Origin: Rutstroemia sp. NJR-2017a BVV2
Lineage: Eukaryota; Ascomycota; Leotiomycetes; Helotiales; Rutstroemiaceae
Direction: 5' to 3'
NCBI GenBank assembly: GCA_002946415.1
Contig: NJPS01000033.1
Coordinates: 434,001-498,000 of the forward strand
DNA length: 64,000 nt
Shown here: positions 11,466-22,525 of the stretch, in pieces
Layout: each line of letters opens with the position of its first letter
Position numbering within the stretch: position 1 is the stretch's first letter
Program-made: the position numbers and the translations under genes
The notes under the pieces: generated by a model
What the model saw: only the letters and a program-made list of their open reading frames with translations
Database searches by the model: none
What the model was told of the DNA's origin: nothing

Positions 11466-12669
11466 GTGTAGATAAGGTGGCGAGAAGGATATCTCCTGAT
11501 CACTTCAAGAAACACCTAGCTGTGACCTCGAAGGGGCACGGCAATTTAAAGGTGTAATGAAGTGCAGGAAGATTCCTGGAAACCGAAGGAATACGATGGA
11601 GTTTCTGGACGACGTCTGCCAGGCGTTGAAATCTGTTGTTCGTCGTAATGTAGTTCTGGGATTTGAGAAGCGGGGCTTTGTGCGATTGCCGGTGTGCGAA
11701 AGAGCTTGAATTCTCGATTATTCAGTGTTTATCGACCAAAACTGAGTATATTGTGTGTTTCGAGATGACGATTCGTATCGAAATTGATCCTGCCGTCAGT
11801 TGTACTTGAAAGGTTGAGTCACTATCGATGAGAATGGGAATTGAAATGTATTGCATAAGTGAAGCTCGTTCCCTCCTTGTGCGATGCGATACTGCATGGG
11901 CCAATCACAGCCCTGGTCAAGGCCATGCCCGCAGAAGATTTGACGAGACTTACTGCTACGAGGTCGACGTTTGCCAATTACCCCTCACGACCTACTCTAA
12001 TCAATGCTGGAGAACATTTTATTACTTCATGGAAACATTCTCGGCTTGCGAGGTAGGAAGCAACGTGATGCTCGAGGTTAAAGGAATAATGCTGTCCCCT
12101 TTATAGATCCGTGGTCCAGCGGCAGCCCTCAAACTCGTCCCCGAGCGGTGTAGGGTTCCACAATTCCATGCAGTGTTCATAATCAGGTACATGTGATAAT
12201 GCCGGTGATTATCCTCAGATACTACTTGGATTGTATAGATGTTAGATACGAGAAAGAGTCTGGACACGCTGTATAGATCTTCGAAGTCAGACCCTGTCCT
12301 TCGAGCATATGCTCTTACAGTTTGCAGAACGCTCTGGACACAGCTGTGATTTTCTTGATGTCTATACTTTCTCGAGATTAGGGGACCGAGTCCACTCCTT
12401 GGTCTACTGTCTATATCGTTTTATCATGAACCCAGCACCATTTCAGACTTGGAATCCCTGTGACAAGCATGGGCAGAACGGTCTTCGTCGCGTTTGAAAC
12501 GCACGAGTCCTTCTATCCCATACTCTATAGATATATCATGAGTGTGCTACTCCAACAAAAGAACTCAAGATTGGATATCAGGTCCACAGTGCTACCTGTG
12601 CTCATTGAACGTTCCTTCATCGGCACCCTACGCGTTCATCTGTCGATGCTGTGGCGGCTCACCTCAGCA
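11466..12669. other. Gene-free stretch upstream of the ankyrin/BTB gene
   Basis: This holds the 5' leader and promoter of the minus-strand ankyrin/BTB gene at its low-coordinate end and the 3' flank of the SET gene at the other. Open frames here are short and show no domain. Confidence 0.45.
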
Positions 12670-13326
12670 TCACCTATTCGTCTCCATCTCACTGTCCACC
12701 ACCTCTTGTTCCTCAATATCTCGCTTCCTTGCCCCCCAGAAACCTCTCCCATAACTAACCAAAATCTCCTCTCCTTTCTTGATGCCCTTCCACTTCCCTT
12801 TCGGAGATTTTCCTTTCCTCTCCTCCAGGACCCAAACACCCATTCCCCTTTCACCCCGCGCTACGTCCCATATCTCTTTAAACTCAGCATTTGGTTTCTT
12901 TCCTACTCCCCTGTAATCATTAATAAATCTTGCTTCGTTGCCCTTTTTGGCCGCATCAATACCAATTCCACTATCCCTGTCTAGACTTAAATCATAATCC
13001 GAGTCTGCATGGGGATCCATTTTGAACTTCGAATTTGGCGCGTGAAGGTCTCCAATATATTGGAGTATGAATGTGCCCGGCTTTAGATCTTTCGTAGCAA
13101 AAAGACCACATTGACCATTTGCAGGGTGGGTAGGAATTGCGATAGGAGTGATCCTGACAAGCATTGAGGCTCCCCTAGGGATATTTGCGGGAATCGGTGT
13201 AGAGTCTTTGGATGAGGTGCGAAGAACTGACAGATGGTCCGGTGTCAGAGTAGGTGAGTAAGAAGGTGTAGTAAGATACGTGATGGTGGCAGGCCAATTC
13301 TTAGGAGCTATTTGGGATGGTGCCAT
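12670..13326 (-). CDS. Small SET-domain protein
   Basis: Single-exon gene of 218 residues. I chose the start at the Met of MAPSQIAPKNW; the frame stays open 27 codons further upstream to a non-ATG codon. The N-terminal 80 residues are low-conservation. The SET fold runs from about residue 60 to 205: an early GLFATKDLKPGTFILQYIG (SET-N), the active-site-like segment NEARFINDYRG (replacing the canonical RFINHS/NHSC form), and the C-terminal GEEILVSYGRGFW with the catalytic-type Tyr. It has no pre-SET or post-SET Cys cluster, so it resembles small fungal SET proteins of unknown substrate and not the chromatin H3K4, H3K9 or H3K36 enzymes. A protein lysine methyltransferase role is inferred; the Asp in place of the usual His in the NH motif may affect activity. 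Confidence 0.85.
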   Translation of the reverse strand: MAPSQIAPKNWPATITYLTTPSYSPTLTPDHLSVLRTSSKDSTPIPANIPRGASMLVRITPIAIPTHPANGQCGLFATKDLKPGTFILQYIGDLHAPNSKFKMDPHADSDYDLSLDRDSGIGIDAAKKGNEARFINDYRGVGKKPNAEFKEIWDVARGERGMGVWVLEERKGKSPKGKWKGIKKGEEILVSYGRGFWGARKRDIEEQEVVDSEMETNR

Positions 13327-14119
13327 TGGTTGATTCCTGGCTGTATGCCATATGCACAGATCGACTGAGATATTGTAGAGTCCTATCAGTAGCACCCTTA
13401 AATGCAAACCTTCCTTGGCAAAGACTTAGTTATACGCGAAGTATTAAAGAAGAGCTTTCTTCTTCCAAATTTCTTTCTATCCTGTAGAAAGTAGTGTCAC
13501 TGGAGCTCCTCGGAGGACATGGAGAAAACAATCGACACTGGTGCTAAATGTGTGAAACAATCTAGAACACTAGAGCTACCGAGCTAGAAAGAACCTCGCC
13601 AAGATAAAGGCGAAGCGCAAATCAGCCGGCTGACCTAGGAACTGTTTCGTTATTGACACGAAGACTCAAATATCCAAGATATGTCGATGTATGTATATTG
13701 ATACTGGGAGAAAGTTGAGGTTATTTTCACGAGCAACTCCGCATCCGTGAAAATTAAAATGCCAAGTCCTTCCTTAGTCACATTTGGTAAAAATTCATTC
13801 CACCCCGCATTCACCCACCCATGTTTTCCTTCCCAGCCACAATGACGAGCATTAGGCCAAACCCTGCGAACAGATGGTCTTTGTGTCTGCGAGCAAAAAA
13901 GGTCCCATGGAAGTAAGATGGGATTCTGCATGATTGGACCAACAATACCATAATTTTACAGCGTCGCAAACAGGTTTTTGATGTGATGCGGACATGATCT
14001 ACTCGTCGATGGGCTGTTTCTGCTTGAAAGCAGATAATTTTGTTTGTGACAATGAGGTCATTGGATAATAGGTTGCTACGCCACATTTTTTATCCCGTTT
14101 GAAGTAGAAAGGAAGAGGA
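13327..14119. other. Divergent intergenic region
   Basis: This separates the divergently transcribed SET gene (-) and small membrane protein gene (+). No coding sequence was recognised. Confidence 0.45.
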
Positions 14120-14126
14120 TATAAAA
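14120..14126 (+). promoter_or_regulatory. TATA-like box of the small membrane protein gene
   Basis: TATAAAA lies about 155 bp upstream of the ATG at 14281, within an AT-rich context. The distance fits a TATA element plus a leader of about 100 nt. The transcription start has not been determined. Confidence 0.4.
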
Positions 14127-14280
14127 TCACCGCCACATTCCGTCTTTGATAGATTTCTTTGAAATGTAAACTACGACTCCATTCTCAATCGCACAGTTGG
14201 AATATAATCATATTTAAGGCACGAACGAACGACAATCCACCGAACAATCTTTGCAGTATACCCGAAAGATCACCAGCAGC

Positions 14281-14668
14281 ATGTCTTCGATAATCGAGTC
14301 TCTCGGAGACCTCGTGAACGCAATCTTTCACACCATCACAGCCTTGATTGGGTCTGTCGTGGCCGTCCTGCGCTCATTCGTCGATGCCATCCTTGGAGTG
14401 TTCCAAGGATTCTTCCACTTGATTGGTTCTACTCTCTCAGGCTTGGTCCATACCTTCGAAGGACTTTCAAAGTTCGTGATCAGTAAGTCAAAACCTCCTC
14501 AAAGCTTGGGAGCAAGTAAGAGATGCGGATGATATCTGACCAATGTGCGATGTAATAGGCAACATAGTCGTGGTCGGGGCACTTTTGACTGGTGCTTTCC
14601 TCTATTCCGTGTATCAAAAGCGCAACGGCAAGCCGGTGACAGCAGCTCCAGCGAAGAAGACTTCTTGA
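14281..14668 (+). CDS. Small hydrophobic membrane protein of unknown function
   Basis: Two exons, 14281-14482 and 14559-14668, with a 76-nt intron (GTAAGT, AATAG) give 103 residues. I chose the ATG at 14281, which begins MSSIIESLGDLV; an open frame upstream has no in-frame ATG near it. Residues 3-66 form a long amphipathic and hydrophobic region with repeated pattern (LVNAIFHTI, VVAVLRSFVDAILGVFQGF, LSGLVHTFEGLSKF). Next comes one clear transmembrane segment, IVVVGALLTGAFLYSVY, and a short basic tail ending KKTS. There is no cleavable signal peptide. The layout suggests a protein that lies along a membrane and is anchored near its C-terminus. I do not recognise the family; a role in membrane shaping or lipid contact is only a guess. 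The TATA box close upstream suggests a well-expressed gene. Confidence 0.72.
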
Positions 14669-17600
14669 GCTGTGGCACGGGAGTTAGCTGTAAGCCAACA
14701 ATAGTCGATACGGAAGGACAGGAGATTCATATTGGGCAGGAAGCTGCATATGAACGCAGGAAATGGATCTGCATATGTAATTGAATGTCGGGACTAGGGT
14801 CCATGGATTTGGGACGGTGCTTTTGAGATACCATAATAGCAAATAAAGCAATTAAGTGGAATGCTGGTGTCGAAAGTTCAATGCCGAGATTGAGCTACAA
14901 AAACTTTGTGCTTCATCTAACATGGCTTGTGATGTACTCTTGCAACAAGTTAAGCATCTGTCGGGTCGCATTGCGGACGTTGAGTGACACCGCTGATACA
15001 GGTTCTCTGTGTTGCACTAGCACGGAGGTGTTGCTGACGGTCGGGCAAGAAGCAGTCTAAGCCATTTCTTTTGCGCCAACGCACACTACCAGCGCCTGGA
15101 TCGAAAACTATCGAGCACAGGTATCTGGTTGATCAGTAGTCGATCTAGTGTTCGTTCCTTCGGATCCGAGTCCCGAGACTGCATCGCACCAAGCGAGACG
15201 TACCCGCCAGTTTACTTCGTACACATGTACCAGCTGACTCTTCGGCAACTTTATTCGACTGGCTCAACTCATTAGTCTCAGTAACAGCCAAATAGTTTCG
15301 TCGACGCGAATGGCGGCATCTTTAGCAGAAGAGTATACGCAATTCGGTGTTGCTGCCAAAAGGCTTGATCGAGATAGCAACGGGAGTTCAGCAGATCATT
15401 TGGACTAAAGTTTTAGACTCTACGGCAGTACAGCAATAGCACAGGCCTAGATAGCAGGGCAGCACGGCAGAGGCACGAAGACAGCTCTTGGCATTTTTGA
15501 CTCCACGTGGAATCGGAGGTTCTGCAAACGATCGGCAATTGCGTTGCAGATTCAGGGTCTTTCGCACTGAAGTTCCTCTGGCAAGCAAAAAAGCAAGCAG
15601 TCCTTCGCAAAATTAAGGTCTCTAACTTCCCCAAATCCTTCTCCTGCGGGACGGAAATAGCACGTGATTGGATGAGGGATTTATTTCATTGGCCAGAAAA
15701 GAAGGATTGCATTTACATATTGGCGGTGAGATTCTGTACAATACGAAAGTATTGAAGTTCGTCCAGATTGTGCTTGTCATCGAGCGTGGGGGATATCCCA
15801 TTAAGAAGGTGCTGGAGATGGTGCGTCTGCATTAGTTTGAGCATAGAATCGAGGTTTTGAGTTGTCGATAGCGCGCCTTGCGCAAAACATTATCGTAGGA
15901 CCTTGGATGGACACTACCTAGATAGGAGAAATGCATTCTTCTCAATTGCTGGCTTGAGAGATGCAGCGCCTCTTACCTTATCATGCTCGTAATTGGAGAC
16001 TTTCGCTCCGGATTATTGTCGAGACTTTACGATGAGCAGATGATCATAGTACACCTATCGAGGCGGAATCACCACCATTAATCTGGATATCGTGGCGACA
16101 GGGAACCAAAAGGCCAATGGTAAGAGAGGCCTACCACATCAAGCGGGTTATGACGGCGATGGCACAGCAAGATATTTTGCCCAGAAATGTTTCGATCATA
16201 TGTTGATTCGGTGGGGTTGAAACCTCCAAAGTGCTGTCCGGTGTCCGCTAAACGCTCTTCCAAACCCCTGTGATCTCCAACAGACGTCTTTTTGGCTGTA
16301 GCCACGCATGCTGCATGAACTTTCTTCGCATCCCAAGTACACAGAGGCTCCATCTCGTCGCACTAGAGCAATCGTGTTGTATGTAGCAACTTACATTGTG
16401 CCATGGTCACTTCTGCATTTCAATGAGAATCCGCGGTCTCCATAACGACTGCCAAATGTAAGGAGGTCCTTAGGAACTGATAGTCTAGTCTCACTGTTAC
16501 CATATCTCGGGAGATGGTCCGTCGATCTTTGTTCAAATTAGCATACCAGAATGAATCTCGAGTGCTGCGGTGCTTAGTATGACCCGTATTTGTTGTATGA
16601 AGAAACACTATACATATCCCATAGCGCTGTTCACATAAATGCTCACAGGCTCCACTGATGCATCTTCATCGACCTACCAGCAGCTTTGTACATTATAGTC
16701 TTACCACGGACAAGGATACTGCGTAAAGATTTTTGACTTGTGCAACCTGAATCTTGGGGAAATGACCCTTATTGATACCTGCTAGACAGGTAGATAGGCT
16801 GGCGGGGGCTGAGTCGCCGTTGTCGGGTACGGGTACTGAATCAGAGCCAGTCGTACATTGCTTGCATTCCCATGGCGTGCGTAAAAGAAGAGCAAAGGAC
16901 ATGCTGCAAATCTAAAGATGGTGATTTGACCGGACATTCGATGCTTGAATCTGCTACCTTCTTGGATGTTCTATCCTGCATCTCCTTTAGCCCGTCCGCT
17001 TCCCTTCTCCTCATTCCATAGATGATAGGTATCGCGAAGCTGACAACACTCACCACCTTTAGCTACAGATCGCTCGGATTTGCACATCATTCATAGTTTG
17101 AGCACTTGTGCAATCGTCAGGATATCCCACAGTACGGAGTAGGAGCAGGCGTAGGAGACAAAGGTAAACGAAACAAGTGCTTGACAAGTCCCACCCGCGG
17201 GTCTGACGCCAGATACCGGTACGGTACCTCTTCCTAGTAGTAGTTGTACATCTCCCAACCTTTTTTAGACCTCGGTCTTGACGAGTTGAGCTATTGCTGT
17301 AAGGGTATGCTCCGTAAATTGAGGTTCGATCAGAACAGCGGACATGGCAACGAGTATGAATCGTACAAACAAGACAAATGTCGTTATTCTACCTCCGTAC
17401 TGCGTATGCCTTCCACTTGGTCAGAGTGCCTAGAGCATCGGTGATTGTGATGGTGATGGTGATGGGCGAGTGTGAGTGTGTAATTCAACTATTGTACATA
17501 AGAAGTCATACAGCTACCGTCTACTTACTAGATGGGTACCTCGTATGTACCCGTCTCGTAACAGTCCGTTTTCCAAGGTCCAACGGACAACAAAAATTGA

Positions 17601-18187
17601 ACAGCTTCGCTTCGACCACCACAGGACTTGCCCTAGATCCTGCCAATCACGATCGGGACATGTGAAGCACTTCTCGGCCGCCGTAATCCTCATATAATTC
17701 GAAAACACCGCCCACTTGTTTCTCCCACTTACTCAACTCTCATCTTGTCCGAACAAAGAGAAATACCACATATTTTGGTCGCCCAAAACCGGCATCGGTG
17801 TCCCGCTATCTTAAGCCGGCACCGTACGGTGCGAGGCTCTGCCATTGTAACATTCTAAAAATCTCCTCTCTTCATTCTCGCATTATTTCGGGCGTTGGAA
17901 AAAACCAATTCTTATATTCGGCGTCAAAGATATACCAGGAAGCGGCATTTTACTATTTACAGAAATATACTTGAGCACTTGAACATTTTCGCTCTTAACT
18001 TTTATTCATTCGACTCGATTTCATCGACTCTGCAGCTCACTGCAGCTGCATACAATCAAAGCCCTTATCATCTTGAAGGTGGTTTCCTCCCGCCGTCTCG
18101 TTGTCAGTGACGACGAACCGGTTGAAAGTCGTCCGATCCCATCCTTATCAAACAATATCGCTCAGCCTTACTATACCACGATACATT
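14669..18187. other. Large gene-free region upstream of the copper-fist gene
   Basis: About 3.5 kb with no supported gene. Open frames are all under 100 codons, overlap on both strands and lack domains. The last few hundred bases, including a pyrimidine-rich stretch at about 17990-18080, are probably the promoter and long leader of the copper-fist gene. A GAGGTTCGATCAG tRNA B-box look-alike at 17322 has no matching A box or cloverleaf. Confidence 0.4.
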
Positions 18188-19753
18188 ATGTTGATTGAAG
18201 GAGAAAAATGGGCCTGTGATGCCTGTGTCAGAGGTCATCGTGTTAGCAATTGCCAACATTCGGAACGACCTCTGCAGCATATTAACAAAAAGGTATATGA
18301 ATTGTACCACCTCTAAGCCTCTTTTACTAAATATCTTCAGGGGCGTCCAGTCTCACAATGTAGTCACTGTAGGACGATGCGAAAATCCAGATCTGCACAT
18401 GTTCGATGCGATTGTGGTGGACTGAAGGGACACTCGAAAGGAGCCTGTCCAAACGACGGAGATACACAGGGTGAGCGTCCATGGGATACTACAGGCATAA
18501 CAACCACAGTTTCTGATATCCACGTAGCAGACAACTGTTGTTGCAGCCACGGTTCCCGTTGCACTTGCGCCGTGAAGAAAGAACATCTGGATCCGGTACC
18601 TGAGTCCGACTCTGACGAAGTTGCTTCCAACACAATCCCAACACCTGATGAAACACCGATATCTATTATTCCCGCAGCGAAACCACGCAGACCCCGTGCA
18701 CATACTGCTCAGTCCGAGAACAACCTAACCATATTCACCAATGGCCATCATAAACCTGTACATAAGCACAACAACATGGCCCACAAATGTGGTATGCCAT
18801 ATGTCGTACCCAGAGCACACTCGATTCATGGCCAATCTCCATCATCGTTCGCTAATCGATCTGTCGACAACTTACCCCATACCAGTACGATTGATGCGTT
18901 GCACAGCGAATCACAGATCAAGGACTCGATTGTTAGCGCTCAGCAGGAACAACGCATGGTGAAATCAGAGCATGCATCACCCTTACTCAATTCAACCACG
19001 ACTCTTGACCAATTGAATGGCCAGCTTCCTCCTCTCGATTTATCGAATCTCCCTACCGACTACAACAATTTCTATCCTTTCGATGCATACGGTGGAACAG
19101 TCCCAGAACTGGAGCAGCCAATGTTTTCCGCTGGCATGAGCGCCGCATCTATCGACTGGTCACTCTACGACGGTCTTGATTTCAATAATGACAACTTCGC
19201 TGCGTCATCATATAGTCAAGCCGCATCCTTCAATGGGTTCGATTTTTCCAGCATCGACCAACCAGCTCTGACAACGACCTCAACTTCTGGAGAAATCTCG
19301 GAAGTAGAAGACTTTTGTGGTGTCGCAGACAACGTTCCCTCCTTGTCTAACTTGGCTAACGGCAATCAATACGGATCTGATATTGATACGTCGGAGTTTG
19401 GTGGTGATGTTGACAGCTATCGATTAAGCACTGCATCGTCTTACATTGGTGTACCGCAAATGCAGATGCTGGCAAGCAATGACATTGATGTACTTGGCAT
19501 GGATGACTTTATGAAGGGAGCTCCAACCAGGTTCCTACCCGCTGCGCCACCTGCCGAGAGCATGACCATGCCCACCTACCCTGCCGACATGAAAAATAGT
19601 CAACCCCTCTGTTTCGACAACGACACCAATTTTCCACTGCCCATCACGGAGAACACAACCGAATCTTTTTGGATTAACGATTTTACGGCTGCAAATACTA
19701 TCGCGGTCAACACTGAGAATGGGAAACGCGGAAGTAACATTTGGATTCAATAA
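18188..19753 (+). CDS. Copper-fist transcription factor (Mac1/GRISEA/Cuf1-like)
   Basis: Exons 18188-18292 and 18341-19753 (48-nt intron inside the DNA-binding domain) give 505 residues. The start MLIEGEKWACDACVRGHRV is the canonical beginning of copper-fist proteins; the frame extends upstream but this Met fits the family. Residues 1 to about 65 carry the zinc-binding Cys set, the GRP minor-groove motif at the exon junction (NKK/GRPVSQC) and the KSRSAHVRCDC segment. A second Cys cluster at about residues 99-109 (CCCSHGSRCTC) is the type that binds Cu(I) and senses copper in activators such as Mac1. The remaining 390 residues are acidic, Ser/Thr/Asn-rich and probably the activation region. 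The role inferred is activation of high-affinity copper uptake genes under copper limitation. The exceptionally long upstream region may hold autoregulatory sites. Confidence 0.93.
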
Positions 19754-22525
19754 CACAAGTGGAAAGGCAATCGGCCTTTGAGCGAGCCCCTAATTTATTT
19801 AGAGATCTTTACCGATGACTTATGACACTTCGACACAATGATACAGATTGGCGGTAACAGTTCGCACACAAAGTGCACCAGCGTCTTGCAGGTGGAAATT
19901 TATGATAGATTTCTGTGTGAATATTGAAATACGACTTACATGACCAGAAGTATCCTCGTGCATTCTGATTTATGACATTGCCGTAAGCTGCTCATTTGCG
20001 AAAGGGCACCACCTTTTATATGTTTATCCGTCCGCAAATTAATCCTTCGCGTGGCACCCATGCTACGGACTGCACACCGAAGAGTTTCGCCGAAAGAGTG
20101 TGAATACGAGCTATACCATATGCATACCCCGTGTCCTCACGGTGCTTCACGCAATGTTACCATGAGCGAGTATCCTGCCTGCCTGCTGATAGACTGGACA
20201 GCGTGGGCTGTGATCGCCCCATCACAGCCAACGAGTCGACTCCGGCATTAGTGAGAGATGATCATGTGAGCCAGGAACTTCAGATGAGTTTCCCCATAAC
20301 ACTGACTGGATAGAACCTTCATGCAACCAAACATTTTCAAAGTGCCGGTGACTTCGGAGTGCGAATGAGACGTTTTAATGATTTCTTATTCGGCATATCC
20401 AGACCAGGCTCTTCGGTGGTAGCTGTAGATGTGTGCTGTAAGATTGGTGCAATTTGAGAGATTCCTTATGGCATCTGCCGAGTTATTTCAAGATTCATGC
20501 TTCAACGGTGAAGGGGGAGGGGGAATGGGATAAATATCTTCCAGTCAATTCTTCCCTCTCTCGGTCTTTTGAAACATTTCCCCGAGAGTCGCACAGGCAG
20601 AACGATAAAAACACCAGGTGCAATACAAATCAGAAGTTGGCCTGCTGCCAAGACCAACCGCGTCCTATTAATACTACTCGAAGAGAAGATCTTATAACCC
20701 CACCGGCTGAACGTTACATTCGGTTCTCTACGTATTTCCACTTCAATGCTAAGGCAAAGTTGCATCGACAGGATTTACATCGCATGATGAGGAATGGGCA
20801 GCTTTAACGGAACAATAACCATCCAGTTCCGGCAAAATGACAACCTAGGGATCCTCTTTTCGGCCGGCAAAAAGCCATTGGCAGTCGAAAACCAGGGTTT
20901 CTTCTACGTTGAGGGACTCGGCATTTCGTTGGTATGTTTAGGCTTAACTCGTGCATACACAAGATACTGCAAGTGATCAAATGCGTCGAATTTCAATCGT
21001 GTGTGTCGGAGGAAGGATGGGCGGGATGCATCTGCTCGTCTCCAAACGAATTCGCTCGAGGATGTGTGCAATTGACAGGGCAGCATGGAAGCCACCCAAT
21101 CACGGCGGGATAGGAGCAGAGGACAAGAGCACGAAAGTGCCATCATCTTCAAAGCCTCCAGACTTTTCTGCAAGGGCACCCGAGAGCTTACATGGGAGCT
21201 TTCTCGTCGTGTAGAAGGTTGTCCGTGGGAGCAGTGCGCGGGAGCGTACGGATATAGCCCTCTTCTCTCTCATCAGATAGATATCGCACCGCACCGCCCT
21301 GCACCGTACTGGGCCGTAATGACTGACTGACTGTATGTAGGCTGTAAGTCTGATATTCCAAGAAAATCCTCCGCGGTATCCCGGTGTTATATTTGTTTCC
21401 AGATTCAGCACTTCTCGACTCGTTCCCTGCTCCCCCTGTTCCCCCACATTTCCACTTTTGTAGCTTCCCCCTCCTTTCTCTAAGTAGAAACGTTATATCA
21501 AGAGAGCGAGACGGCCCGATCTTACTGCTTGGTCTTGGTCTTGCTCTTGCCACAACATTCCTCAGACTTAACATGAGCTCGAAAGGGTCGGGAACGAATG
21601 AAACAGATGGGCAAGTAAAGAAATGGTAGGTGGCCTTCGTATACGAAGTAATGAAAAGCTTCTTCCTCCGGTGCTACAACGGCAACAAACCCAGACCTGC
21701 ACACTCAAGCTAACGAATGATAGGGTGTCTAATTCTCCGAGTCTTTTGATGTTTTGATTTCAGAGTGGTACAGACAAGGCATGGTGAAACAAGTATCTCT
21801 TAACCGCATCTCTTGACTCTTGACTCTTGACTCTTGAGGTTTCGAGGCCTCGAGGCCTGCTTCTCCGAGTCTTCGCGGATCTCTTCAAATTGATTAACCT
21901 CCAACACCCACCTGCATCTCGTCGCTATTCCCTTTTCTTTATTTGGAGAAAGTTCCTGTCGGAGGGGACGGGACGGCGGACGGGCAGCAAGCAGCAAGCA
22001 GCCATCATCGCATCGGAGCTTTTAATCGCCGAAGTTTGGGATGATACTATCACCAACCGAGTCTAGTCAGCACAAAGCAAGTCTAGCTTTTCTTCTTTCC
22101 GCCCCCGCGCCTATTGGCGGATTAGCCGTGTCCTCTCAAATACCTGGTTGTGAGCCGGTGGATCTCCCAGCTTCTTCTAACTTTGTACAGCATCTCGGGT
22201 CACAGTTCTTCCATACCGAAAATTCCATATTCATCCTCCATCTCGAAAGCGACCATCAACAACTTTCGATCGTTGCACAGGACGCATATCTGCTGCGACT
22301 AACGGGGTGGCAAGATATCCAGGGTCGCGTACCTTCTCTGTATACAAATCCCTTACAAGTACGTTCATTGAGCCAAATCTGATTGCGTGAAAATGTCGCA
22401 ACTACATGCATTCTGCAGCAGCCTCTGCCGAAACTACGTTAAAAGACAGAATTCAACTGACATTTTAAGAAGGAAAGAATAAAAACCGGACTTTAGATAT
22501 AAGCCCATGACGGCTTGCTAGGAGA
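19754..22525. other. Gene-free region upstream of the RGT1-like gene
   Basis: About 2.8 kb without a supported gene. It contains the 3' flank of the copper-fist gene and presumably the promoter and long leader of the zinc-cluster factor. A short tandem repeat lies at 21811-21858 (listed separately). Confidence 0.4.
21811..21858. repeat. Short tandem repeats TCTTGAC x4 and TCGAGGCC x2
   Basis: The 7-base unit TCTTGAC repeats three times with a fourth copy ending in G (21811-21838), followed closely by two copies of TCGAGGCC (about 21843-21858). Confidence 0.8.

Noticed and set aside
16841..17056. 71-codon minus-strand frame with a charged segment
   Set aside because: It starts at a non-ATG codon, has no domain and no flanking splice support.
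17315..17345. tRNA B-box look-alike GAGGTTCGATCAG
   Set aside because: No A box at suitable distance and no cloverleaf pairing.
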